Made by a program: the position numbers and the translations under genes. DNA of 64,000 nt from Sphagnum magellanicum (Eukaryota; Streptophyta; Sphagnopsida; Sphagnales; Sphagnaceae). Shown here one piece after another: positions 49,531-61,723 of this stretch; position 1 is the first letter of the stretch, and each line of letters starts with the position of its first letter. The notes below the pieces were generated by a model. The model worked only from the letters and a program-made list of their open reading frames with translations. It was not told where the DNA came from and ran no database searches. The DNA is taken from assembly GCA_021904315.1 (NCBI GenBank), contig CM038924.1, forward strand, positions 372,001 through 436,000, read 5' to 3'.

Positions 49531-50643
49531 TGTGGGGCTGTTGGGAAGCCATCGCCAGGTGGGTGGACGATTACCCAAATTGCACACCAACACTCGAGGA
49601 GTTTTCTTCACATGAAGGTATAGAGAATTTCCTGATCCAACACACTGGAAGGAGTAGAACATCTTGCCCTTCCTATAGAAATCCTTGAACAGCCGATCAG
49701 GCATAGTTTCAACTTCCTCCCACTCAGCCACTGAATCAGACTCTCTAAGCTCCCATATCCTCACACCTTCGAAACTCTGATCTATCCGCAGTGCTCCCAC
49801 TAGCAACAATCTCCCCAAATACTCCACAATATCTCCATACCACAAGAAGGACGGCCTGGACACAGGCACCACCCGCCAGATTCCCTCCTCCATACTGTAT
49901 GCTAAGAGTGCATCTGGGGGTCCGGATGTCAGGCAGTAGAAAAACCCATTGCAAAATGCACTTCTGGCAAACGACATTTTGCGAGGAAGTTTTCCGGTCA
50001 CTGACCAGCAATTCATCCTGGAGTCATACACCTCAGTGGTGGCTCCAGATTCATAACTTCCAACGGCAACAATTTTGTATTCTTGTGTGAGAGGATTGAT
50101 ATCAATGCCAATGACAGGATCGATTCGATCCTCAAGCCATGCAGGTAATGTCTTCCATAATTTCAACAGAGGATTACACACGGAGAGAACCTGATCGCCA
50201 TCCATGTAAGCTCTAATGCAGAGTAATCCCCCCGCTGCGGCAGTGGGATACATGAAATCGGGAGGCAGAAAGCTCAACGGAATCTTATGCCATCGATCAA
50301 ATGCAGGGTCATAAGCAAAAGACCAGTTTCGACAGCGTCTGTAAGAGAGTATAAACAACCAAGCTTCTTTGGAATGGACCTCTGTGCGAATCTCCAGAAA
50401 ATTGGGAACAAAGAGAGTCGTCCGCCATCTTCTCGACACAGTGCGGGAACGGAAATACGAGGAAACTGGGAGATAAGCTTGAATTCTGTCTACAACTTCT
50501 TCAGGCAATTCTGGGATGCGTATCTTGAGATTATCTCCGCTGCGCACTCGATTCCGAATCCGGTTGTCATACATGTAAGCTGCCAACCCTAATCCCACAG
50601 GACCCCCCACGATCCATGTGCTCGTACTGCCGATATTGCCCAT
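49462..50643 (-). CDS. F-box protein with kelch-like C-terminal domain, single exon
   Basis: 393 residues without introns, ATG at 50643-50641. Residues 1-30 include a hydrophobic stretch (WIVGGPVGLGLAAYMY) that could be a membrane anchor, which is unusual for an F-box protein. Residues about 40-88 are the F-box: IRIPELPEEVVDRIQAYLPV, SRRWRTTL and VPNFLEIR. The rest has the alternating strand/turn pattern of plant F-box kelch or beta-propeller domains (YDPAFDRWHKIPL, TEVYDSRMNCWSVTG, YSMEEGIWRVVPV, RIWELRE). By family knowledge the F-box binds SKP1 in an SCF ubiquitin ligase and the C-terminal domain selects the substrate; the substrate here is unknown. The final residues IWGFCINPRMSVSI lie inside a repeat that is triplicated downstream. 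The frame is intact. Confidence 0.92.
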   Translation of the reverse strand: MGNIGSTSTWIVGGPVGLGLAAYMYDNRIRNRVRSGDNLKIRIPELPEEVVDRIQAYLPVSSYFRSRTVSRRWRTTLFVPNFLEIRTEVHSKEAWLFILSYRRCRNWSFAYDPAFDRWHKIPLSFLPPDFMYPTAAAGGLLCIRAYMDGDQVLSVCNPLLKLWKTLPAWLEDRIDPVIGIDINPLTQEYKIVAVGSYESGATTEVYDSRMNCWSVTGKLPRKMSFARSAFCNGFFYCLTSGPPDALLAYSMEEGIWRVVPVSRPSFLWYGDIVEYLGRLLLVGALRIDQSFEGVRIWELRESDSVAEWEEVETMPDRLFKDFYRKGKMFYSFQCVGSGNSLYLHVKKTPRVLVCNLGNRPPTWRWLPNSPTCADWSEVSIWGFCINPRMSVSI

Positions 50644-52800
50644 CCACTATCTCATTCGACTTCATCCTCGAGCATCTTCTTCGATCCTGGATACCCAAAT
50701 CCAGGCATTCTTTTTTTCGGAAATCTGGCTGGTTTCTCTAAAGAATGCTATGCCATTTTGATTCCATCCTCATGCAAAATAATGTGGGTACCTTTCTTTC
50801 ACAACCCATTTCCCTCAGTTTTGTAACCTCAATCTGGTTTGTTCCTCCGTAGACATCCTTCAAAACACCTTGACATGGTAATAGAGCTCGCTCTCTTCCG
50901 ACCAACTCGATTTTGTTATGGCCCTGATGATGCTCACCTCGCCCCTGTCATCTTCGGATGCAGGGGTGAGGAAGAAGACCCGAGATGGATCTCATTAGGT
51001 TTGAGCTCCTCATGGCAACGACCGACGAAACCCAGGATGGCTGCAACGCTTTACTAGCCAATCTGAGCTTACCTTCCGTTGGGTGAAAAGTCACCATGTT
51101 CCTGCTCACCTTTGATGACACACGTACTGCTTTGGAAGATGGATCAAGCAGCTGCCAGCCTTCCTGTGTCGGCAGTTTGGTCTGTTTCGTTCGCAGTAGT
51201 TCCTTCTTTTCTGGTTGGGTCTCTGAGGCCAGCTTGCAAGTTTATCAAATGGATCAATTCTTCAAGATTTCTTTGAAGTCTTTGAATGTATTGTCATTGT
51301 GTTGTGGTGTTTGCAACCATTGGAGGTGTGCTTGTGTGTCCAAAATTCAGTCTGGTTTATTCCTTCTGGCGATTTTCTGTCCGCTTATCTGCATTTGTCC
51401 TTTTGAGGAGCTTCTCTCGTTTGTGCGTGTAGCATTGAAAACACCGATATTGCCTTTGAATTCTTCGGAAGTTCTACACGGTGATTTGCGAGTGATGGAA
51501 TTTTACTTCTGTTGTTAGACATGCTTGAATCTTTGATTCTTCGTACATATTTCTGCATTAGTTGGTGCTTAAGATTCTGAAGATCTGCTTACAGAAAATC
51601 CTCTGTAGCAGTAGCAGTACTTATAATATCTGGTAGAATTCTGTCTGATCAGCAGTACTTTCAACTTTTGAATTGGATGCAGAATTTGAAGGAGAAACAA
51701 TTCTGTCTTCAGTGGTTTGTCATCAAACTTCTGTATCCCAACAACTCCGAGGAGATGACTGGAAAAAATCTCATTGTACATGTTTGTAAGTAATCATTAT
51801 TTCCTTAGGATTCATACACTTCTATGTAATGCAACCAGGCCCAGAGAATTTCTCAATATAGAGATCCAAGTTCTGTTCATGATCAGTATTGTTTCTGCCT
51901 GTACTCAGATAACACACTAGTCATCAGCCATTTTTTTGTCAGAAGATGAGAGCAGAATTCCATAACCGTGTAGATGTAGCACAAACATATGTTCAAATCA
52001 ATACTATAATTTCCACCATCCAACCTTATTAAGTCATGGCTGTAACAGCTATGAATTTTTGGACGACATGTGATGTCCAGCATTATTATGCTATTTTTCA
52101 TTTAAGCAGCTTCCAGAGGTTCTGGAGCTTAATAAATTCTCTGGCATCTTGTAAACACAGTGGCATGATGACCAATGCAGGAAACTTTGAGAGCTTCTGA
52201 TTCTTGATATACTGTCATATCTATCACTGACTTTCAGTGCCAATGGTGGAAACTGAACTTCATCTGTTTACGTCACACATTTCCACCTTGAAATTTGCTT
52301 CTATGTTCCTGGAGCTGAATGATCACATCCCCATCATACTTATTCCATGAGGAAATGCTTCATAGATGAGATCAGCTGACAGATTTTCGCATACGGACAG
52401 AAAATTATGTTATTGTGCATTGGTACGGTACGAACATCTTACCCAGAAGAGAAATACATATAACCCCGCACCAAAACTTGTCGATTGGTCAATAATGGAC
52501 CAACCCAACAGCAGAATGGCTATCTGGGACTCGAACGATCAAAGATCAAAATTCGATAGAAATTGCGTGGAGTATGAGAGAAGGCAAGAAAATATTCTCG
52601 CAAAGGTCTCGTAAATTCAGAGTCTTATAGGGTCGACCAATCGATCATGCTTGAAGTCCAACTTCATCTCTTGCACCTGAAACCTGTCAGAATCAATAAA
52701 GAAGTCCTAACGATCAAAATCAAAACAAGCACAATTCTGTAGCAGCAATCGAGGAATCTTCAAACCGTAGAACCCTAACCTGTGGCAGCCGCAGTATGAA
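50644..52800. other. Intergenic region between the F-box and ribosomal protein genes
   Basis: Contains the F-box promoter and 5' UTR. A 140-codon plus-strand frame (51096-51518) has no recognisable motif and is probably chance. A 14-codon minus-strand frame (MKLDFKHDRLVDPIRL) starts at about 52668 and could belong to a divergent transcript sharing the ribosomal protein promoter; it is too short to call. Confidence 0.4.
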
Positions 52801-52825
52801 AGTAGCCCTGAATGCGGCACACTGA

Positions 52826-52841
52826 TTAGGGTTAGGGTTTC
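52826..52841 (+). promoter_or_regulatory. Telo-box (TTAGGGTTAGGGTTTC) upstream of RPS20
   Basis: A double telomere-like motif about 440 bp before the ATG and just ahead of the likely transcribed region. Telo-boxes (AAACCCTA in either orientation) are characteristic elements of plant ribosomal protein and other translation-related promoters, usually close to the transcription start. A second CCCTAACC word lies at about 52774-52781 in the opposite orientation. Confidence 0.7.
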
Positions 52842-52927
52842 GGGCTGCGTCCTTTTACCCTTACTCTTATGAAATGAAGTTTGGTTTACGGGAACAAAGT
52901 TGTAGCGTCGGCGTCGTAGCTATTGTT

Positions 52928-52947
52928 GGTGTGTGTGTGTGTGTGAG
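52928..52947. repeat. (GT)n microsatellite in the RPS20 leader region
   Basis: An alternating gt run within the probable 5' UTR or start region. Confidence 0.8.
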
Positions 52948-53018
52948 CTCCTCAGCAAGCGGTCGGTTTGCAGCCGGCGTCTGTCTCGGGAGCCGCATCA
53001 GCGGTAATCGTCTTTAAG

Positions 53019-53265
53019 GTATTGAACCCCCGATGTCTTGCTTCATATTTACTTTCTAATGCTTTTGTTACCGTTGACTGTTCTAGAAGGGCGATTCTTC
53101 GCAAACATGAGCTGTTGAAGAAAGTTGTTTGGCAATCGCGGACTCCTCTCGCCCTGTTACTCCCGTTGAAGTTACCAACTTGTGGCCTGTTGTATCTGCT
53201 TTGTTCAGTTTGCCTGTTCCGCTCGTATGGTATGGACTTAGGTTGTTAGCTGTGTGATGAAACAG
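53019..53265 (+). other. Probable 5' UTR intron of RPS20
   Basis: A donor-like TTTAAG|GTATTG at 53018/53019 (alternative GCG|GTAATC at 53003/53004) and an acceptor-like AAACAG at 53265, one base before the start codon, suggest that the leader is spliced. Leader introns next to the start codon are common in plant ribosomal protein genes. Inferred from sequence only. Confidence 0.5.
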
Positions 53266-53266
53266 A

Positions 53267-54055
<789 letters not shown>

Positions 54056-57000
54056 ATGATGTGCACTGGATGATGTCTGGTAATATGGGTTTTTCCAAAT
54101 TTTGTTTACCATGAGCAAGGCTCAACACCATGTCTCTGGTGTACCTTGGATGTCTATGGGAATGAAAGTAGAGTTATTTTTTGGAAATGAAAAATTTCTC
54201 AGGATTTCCATGTGATATTCATTTGCTGTGTATTTGGAATGTGCCTGACTTATGAATATGGGAACTTCAATGGCAGATCAATGTATATTGCTTCTGTGCT
54301 TGATTTGTGAAGATGGATTTGTGGCATATCTAGTTGATTGCCATTTGGAATGTCATGTTGACACCATGTTGTTTCTACTTGATTGCATGTAGAATTCACC
54401 TAACATGATGTCAAATGTTACTAGAATCAATTTTAATGTTCCACAACACATTATTAGTGTTGGCTGGATGCTTTACCAATGTCCTTGTACACACCATATC
54501 AAGTTGGAGGAGGTTGGATGCACATTGCATATGTTCTGAGAGTTCACAGTCATTGGTGCCACATGTACTGTGAGGAAAATAATGGATGATCACCTGGTGA
54601 CAGGAATTTCAGTCAAAATCCAATATGTTTGCTCACTTTTTTGCATCAGATTCCATAGTAATCAGTAAAAGCTTCATCAAGTCTTACTGTACAGTACCTT
54701 TTATGTGACAGCTCTTTCAGAAGATGCACTGAATCAACCATGTAGTCATGACTTCAAGTCTACAGAACTAAGTTGATGAGGCTCCACATGGAAACAAAGG
54801 GTAGAATTGTTCTCATGTCTACATGGTTGATTCATCCAACAAGGGTACCTTTAGTTGTTTTTTTACCAGAACTTCATACACACATTCACTATGAACAACA
54901 GTCACACTCTCTCACTTGTTCAGGTACTAATAATGATAATTTGTATGATAGCAACTTATCTATCACAACTTCCCCACTGACTTCAACAGCTCCCTACAGT
55001 AGGGATAGGCCAGTGTAACCACTAACCTGCATACTGAGTTTCTGTTGCAAGTCTGGAAGCAACAGGGAGACTCAGCCATGATACTGGCCAGTGACAACAT
55101 AACAGTTGGCAAGAGGAAAAGCATAGAGAAAAGAAGAGGTGGAAAAATAAAAAACACACAATAAGAAGAAAACATAGAAAAACAGACACATGGAAAAACA
55201 AATGAAGAATCAGAATAAACAGGAATCAGTTCATTTGTGAAGAGTAAAGGCAGAATCTTAGTGAAGTTGGAGGACATCAATGATGCAAGTCTATAAGTCA
55301 GGGCTCATAAGGTAAGTGAAGATGGTGAAACAAGGTGAGACACAATGGCGATGAAATGCAGCTGAGCAAGCATTAACTAGCAAAACAGTGCAATGTAAGA
55401 CACTGCAAAAAGGAGTAAACAGACCTGAGAGGAGGCATGTGAGGAATCTCGCACACTTCCAAGCTATTAGGAGAGGAAACCAAAATCTTCTTAAGGGAGG
55501 TTCAAGATAGAAGAGAGGCTGATCTTATCTATGTGTGAGGAAACATGTACTGAAATAATGAGATCTTTGCTCAAAACCTGAGATTTAGAGGGGTTGAGAT
55601 TATAAAAAATGACAGTAATGAAAAGACTGAAGACATTGATAAGCTGCCAAAATGTGCCTGATGTGAATGCATAACTCATGAGGAGGAAGTCTATTTAAAG
55701 TGAGGAGCATACAAACCAAATTTAGTCCTATTGAAAGAGAATTTAAATTTTGGGGATAAAATTAGAAAGAAAAAACCAACCTTCTTTTGTAATTTTTATA
55801 GCCAAAAGCTCTATGGAAAAGAACACAAGAGTGAATGAAACAATCTAGCAATGAATTGTGGGGTGGAATACCTCTCAACAGAGAAAGCCATAGGAAGAGA
55901 TAAATGAGCATCAACTGAAGAGGAAGGGAAAATGGTGGGAATAGTTCTACTTTCAGGTTGATACTGTGTATAATATGCCATACATTGTTGTGTCTGTAAC
56001 ATACCATAGACAGTTGTGATTTTGACATAAACTGGACTAGTGAACATAAGATTAGACTTTCTTGCCTCCTTTGAAGGCGCTTTTCAGTTCAAATCACTCC
56101 AACCAAAGAGACACTCATCTTTGCCTCCCTGTCCACCTCTTCAACTTTCTATCACATCACTTTTACTCCTCTAGCTTGATATTCATACTTACAATTTTAA
56201 CAACTGAAGCTGTTAGGGACAGCAACCTGAAGGCTCAAAAAGTGGAGCTTGACACGGTTAGTCTGCAAGAGATTCGACCTGTTGCATCCAACGGACATTG
56301 CACATCAGAGCAGGCAAAACAGGTCAACTCGCTCTTAACCTCAAAGTATCTAAAAGTTTCCTTTCTGAGAGGGAAATCTTTAGGGCAGGATCCACTACAC
56401 ACCTCATCCAAATATCAGTGAGAACCAAGGAAACCAACAGAAAACCAATGTCATTAACAGGCTGAAATATTCTAAAAAAATTTCCAATCAGAATCACCGG
56501 ATGAGTGTTGTGCTTTTGTTGCATCTCGTGTAGATCATTGTCTGGACTGGCTTGAGTTCCTTCACTTAAGTAGTAGAACCATACAAGCAAGTCTTGCTTA
56601 TGAATCTTGAATTTGTCACAAGTTTCCCATGCCAACAGTAAGGATTGAAGACCTTCAAATCGGACCCATGGGATGGAGGTCTCTATGTAGCAGCATTTTT
56701 GCTGCTAAATTTTTTATTCCAGCCATCTTCCGTATGTTTTGGATCGCTCTTGTCTTTCATTTCCAGCAAGATGATCATCTTATTCTTCTAGATGCAATAG
56801 CCCATTTTGAAACTAACACTTCCTTTTTCCAAATAGCATTACGAGATGTTTGAACCACATTACCCCATGTTGTTATTCTCAAGTCCCACCTTTTAAGAGC
56901 CTAGTGGTTCAGTCTTATCCCTAGTTGCAGGCTTCTTTGGCATATCGCTTACACAAGCAAGAATTTGCTTCACTTCTAGTAGACATTCCTTTAGATATTG

Positions 57001-58540
57001 CATGAGCACGTCTCTACTCATGTGCGAGTCCAAGGATAGGCACTTGATTATTAAATTGTCCTACCACACCAACATTTTGTTTATCATTAACCCATTTTCT
57101 TGCAACACTACATACCTATCTTGGTTTGCCACATCTTATAATTGCCCACCTTTCACGATGTAAGTGTGGTCATACTATTGATGATCTAAATATCCATTTG
57201 CTTCAGTGCCCTTGCAAGAGTGAGTGTGCCACAACCCATGACACACTTCACAATGTTATTGCAATATATTGATTTGGAGAATGGAGCACATGTTCAAAGG
57301 GAGGTCTCCCACCTTTTCCCTTGCCATACCTGACAACAAATAGATATTCTTATCACCAAAGATTGCTTCCGAACTTTGATGGACATTGTCATTGTTAACC
57401 TAACTCACACAGATATGGTGCAATGATCATCAACGATGACAACACATGTAACGACAATGGTTGCGTAGGAGAAGACACAATCTTATGTCGAATGAATACT
57501 AGGCGATGATTTCATTCCCTTTTTTATTAAGATGTATGGGTGTTTTCATTCTCGTTTTGATTCATTTTTGATTGCTTGTGCACAAACCACTATTGCATGT
57601 CATTAATGATCTTCTTTAATCCCTTTGATGTTTATTTCTCACTATCAATAATGTGTGTCCATAGCCCTACAACATGCACAAGCCATAACAATTTTTTAGT
57701 GAGTTGTAATTGGTTGGGGTTCTTCATCTCTTCCACACATCATAACTAATGCACCTCCATCACTACCTAATTTGTAGTAGATGACAGTTTTCTCATCTTA
57801 GGTTTTCAATATTATTGTTAATCGTCATTTCATAGCCATGCATCTTATTTGCATAAGGTTTTTCCCTTATTTTTTGTTGATGGTTTGCTTTTGTTTTTCC
57901 TTTGGGTTATGTCTACTCGTGCTCTCATTTGCCTTGTAATTTTGATGGATGGGTTCTCATCTTTGATTTTTACATACAAGGTTTTTCCTTTTGGAGTTGG
58001 TTGGATCAACTTCATGGTAGTGAGAATTGAAGATTACTTTTTAAGCATGGTTTTGATTTGCCACAAAATTGCCCAAAAGTGATCCACCATATATTTTTCA
58101 ACTTGCATTAAAAGCCACACATTTGGTTTAGGGTTGAAGGGAAATTTGTCATGCGAAAAATTATTATATTGCCAATTCAAATTACATTATGCACCCTTAA
58201 AAGTATAAGACGTGAATATGGCAAATGTTTAAGACATTTGTGAAGCATATGCATTAGAGTTATCCATAAAGTCATTGTGTTTTCACCCTATCTTTGGGCT
58301 GCCTTTCACCCCCTATCCATTATTTTAGTGGTATCTGCAAAATAAGAAATTCTATTAAATCTCAATATGAAATGTTGAAACTCAACATTTGATGCACAAG
58401 GTTTGAAAGTAATTATAGTAGTTGTATAAGTAGGAATAATGAAAATATATGTTGTTATCATGAAGGTGATCAGGAAAAAGGAAAAACATGATGAAACTTA
58501 GTTTAAGGTAAATTGGCAAATCATTAATCGCCTACCTATG
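54056..58540. other. Intergenic region, no gene recognised
   Basis: The first few hundred bases are the RPS20 3' UTR and flank. Beyond that there are only short, non-homologous frames, the longest being 56062-56421 (+) with no motif I know. Confidence 0.5.
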
Positions 58541-58549
58541 ACCAAACAT

Positions 58550-58850
58550 TTTGACAACTTTTTTTCAATTGTTTTCCATTTTGAGTGATTTAAATGTTAT
58601 AGGAGCACCTTTTGAAGCTTTACAAATCATCTTTGAAATATAAAGTCAAACAACTAACCAAAAAAGAACAATTAAAAAAATATGTTTTTTCAAATTACAA
58701 ATCGCATTTTTTTTCATTTTTCTACATTTTGACCCCTCCTACTTTCAAACTTGATAAATTTCTTTTTTAAACAATTTAAAATGTTATAAGAGCATCACCT
58801 AAAGTTTACAAATCATTTTTGAACTCTAATAGCAATAGAACAACATATAA
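58550..58850. repeat. Two diverged copies of a segment with a period of about 185 bp
   Basis: 58595-58660 and 58775-58845 share the order atttaaatgttata.gagca...tttacaaatcat.tttgaa.tctaa...caac. Just beyond, near 58930, the phrase ggggggccataactttttc recalls the LTR-like block at 43.3-44.2 kb. They are probably pieces of an old repeat. Confidence 0.5.
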
Positions 58851-60080
58851 GGAATTTATTGAGTGATTGGAAACGAGCCTTGTAGTGTTTGATGGTTTGT
58901 TTTTTTGAGTTCTTGGACCCCCACTATTTTGGGGGGCCATAACTTTTTCAATTCTATTCCGTTTTTGATGATTTTTAATGTGCCAAATGTGCCAATAGGA
59001 AGGGTTCAAGTTTTGTTGGGACACCAGAAACAATGGAACCCTCCCCTTGGATCCAACCTACCTTGAATGCTTAAATGTTTGAACACAGGTTGGTTTACCC
59101 TACCACCAATATTGATGGATTTTAAAATTTCACCCTCCCCCATTGAAAGCTAATGTACTTTTTTACAATTAAAAAAAAAAATCTCACCCCTTTTATGACC
59201 AAACTCAAGGTTTTGGTGTCTTGTGTTTTCATTACTTCATAGATAACTCTATTGTGTAACTGAATTGTGATTATAAAACAAGGTAGAACATTGTACAAAG
59301 ATCCAAATGTGAATGTGAACTCATTTCTTATCATAATTGAACCATGTAATGACAACCTTGAAGGTTTCAATGGGTTAAGGTTAATATAATGCAAAGTGTG
59401 TTACTCTAGCTATGGGAAAGGAGATTTCAACTTATCTCATGTGGTGTTACAATTGTGTAAAACAAAGAAAATTTCACAAATGTTGTGTTCCCTATCTCCA
59501 AAAACAAATTTGTACTTGGCACAATTGTGCAATTTCCTTAATTAGTGAGATGGAATCTTTGTGGTTAACCAAGAAGTTTGTACCAAGAATGCCTTGTCAA
59601 TATTATTGTGTTATATACAACAAAAAGTTTTAACATGAACTTACAATGTATTGACACCAAAGTTTTTTGTTTGGAATGCAAATGTAGTAATCTAAAACCA
59701 ACTTTGAACCACATTTTACCATGTCAATGTGTTTAATCCTACGAATGTTGTCTATCTCACACAATTTTCATGATGCTTAAAACATTCTTTCAATGTGATC
59801 TATAAATTAAAAGATTCAATCCTTGGTAGAGGATGTAATGTGGTATGTGGACTCTTGGTGTCATGAAGCAACATTTCCATGCTAGCCCAAGTTGGTGCAA
59901 CTCACAACCTCTTCCCTATGCTTTGATACTTACCAAAATTTCATTTTATATGGTGGTGTAGAATCAAGTTATTTTAATTAGTTATTCATTCCAATACATT
60001 TTCTTGTTTGCACTTATCTTTAGTTTAGATTTAGAGTATCCATTAAACACCTTTATCATGAATAATAAACGACTTGTAAC
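58851..60080. other. AT-rich spacer, nothing recognised
   Basis: Short frames only (59122-59394 - and 59412-59633 +), without motifs. Confidence 0.5.
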
Positions 60081-61470
60081 TAAAATTTTTATCCCATATG
60101 TTTTGGCTTTCATTCTCATCTTGAAAAATATATAATTAAATAGGTAAGTGATAACTAACTAGCTAACTAATTAATTAGTAAAATTATTAATTATTTAATG
60201 AATAAAATATAAATTAAAATAAACTTGCTAATTAATTAATTAACAACTAAACTAGAAACTAACTAATTATTTATAGTAATAATCATTAATATCTTATGAT
60301 ACTGAATTAATTATATTATTATTTATTATTAAATATTACTTAATTTATTAGCTAGATAAACAGTAATAATCTTTAATTTTAAATATAAATTATAATCATT
60401 TATCAACCAATTTAATTAACTAGTAATTGGCTAATATTGAAATAATTAGATAATTATTAAAACTAATAAATTATTATTTTGTAACAAAATAAATTATTAT
60501 AATAACTAAAATATTCAGTATTTAATCATTATTAACTATTAATTATAAATATTGAGTACTAGTTTTTTTAATATCTAATAATATAATTAAAACCTATCCT
60601 AGGCTACCTATTTTATTTTTATTATTCATATTATTACTTCACTCATTAAAGCTATTTATGAACTATTAAAATAAATATTTTATATTTTTTAATAAGTGTA
60701 TTTTTCCTTCAAAAATAATTTCTGCATTCGTAGAATAATTTATTAGATTTACATCCTAACTAATACAGTAATTATTATGAAATAATAAAATAATAAAAAT
60801 AAAAATAAAAATAATATATCATTAATTTATTATAATAATTTAATTATTAAATATTTAATAAATATCAATTATACATTTGAAATATAAAAAATAAAACTAT
60901 ATATTAATATTTCCTAGTAATTATTATATTGATCTAATAATACTTCATAATTGATTACTTATAATGATAATAATAATAATAATAATAATGTAATTTTTAA
61001 CTAGCATAGGTTTGATATTATTATTATTATTATTATTATTATTATGTCACTCGTTAGAACTATTATGATTTATTTTAATTAGATTTTCATTTTTTAATTA
61101 ATAAAAATTAATTCTTAAATAGTACATTAGTCATTTAAAAAAATTTAATAGTAATATATAATATATAATATAATATTAATACAAATAATAATAAATGTCA
61201 TATGTAAAATTTTAAGAAATATAATAAGATGGTTTGGATAAACTTTTAATATGGGCATAATACATTTAGCAAATATGTTACATAAAATTTTAATATAATC
61301 AAAATATATACTATTTAATGTAACCATAATATCAAGGCCATTTATGGTAATAATGATACTTGAATACACATCTCATATGGTTGTTCATATAAATTCAAAA
61401 TATACATTTATAAATCCTAATACACCCAACTATATTTCTTAAAATTCACAAAATACACCTTTGTATATTC
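60081..61470. repeat. Extremely AT-rich tract with opposing AAT and ATT runs
   Basis: About 1.4 kb of almost pure A+T built from aatta/taatta words. (AAT)n at about 60966-60989 and (TTA)n at about 61017-61044 are mutually complementary and separated by roughly 27 bases. The tract lies inward of the left CACTA terminus and may be internal to that element. Confidence 0.7.
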
Positions 61471-61723
61471 ATAAGGTTGCAACTAAATTGGTCACATTTG
61501 CAATTAATGGGACATAAATTGTTCTTTTTGAATGGAAATTAAATTAAATGTTGTTCACATGGAAGGATGAACACCAAAATAGTTGCAAACTAGTTGCACT
61601 GTAGTCACAAATATGACCAACACAAGAAATAATTGCAAAAATGTCCAAATGTAGTTGCAAATAACTAATAGTCGCATGTAGTCACAAATATAATGGTTAC
61701 ATTTTGGTCAATTTCTACTAGTG
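61470..61723 (-). mobile_element. Terminal region of a CACTA (En/Spm-type) transposon, ending at 61723
   Basis: Read on the minus strand from 61723 it starts CACTAGTAGAAATTGACC, the canonical CACTA tip followed by the AGAAA typical of the superfamily. Inward, to about 61470, there are repeated TTGCAACTA/GTGACTAC words (61476, 61578, 61607, 61650, 61680), as expected for subterminal transposase-binding repeats. The element extends leftward; its other end was not found. The tip matches the one at 63855 in 28 of 30 bases. Confidence 0.75.

Noticed and set aside
49791-50592. Plus-strand frames of about 100 codons across the F-box gene
   Set aside because: Antisense shadows of the intact F-box frame.
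51096-51518. 140-codon plus-strand frame upstream of the F-box gene
   Set aside because: No motif, a Cys/Leu/Phe-rich chance-like composition and no splice or neighbour support.
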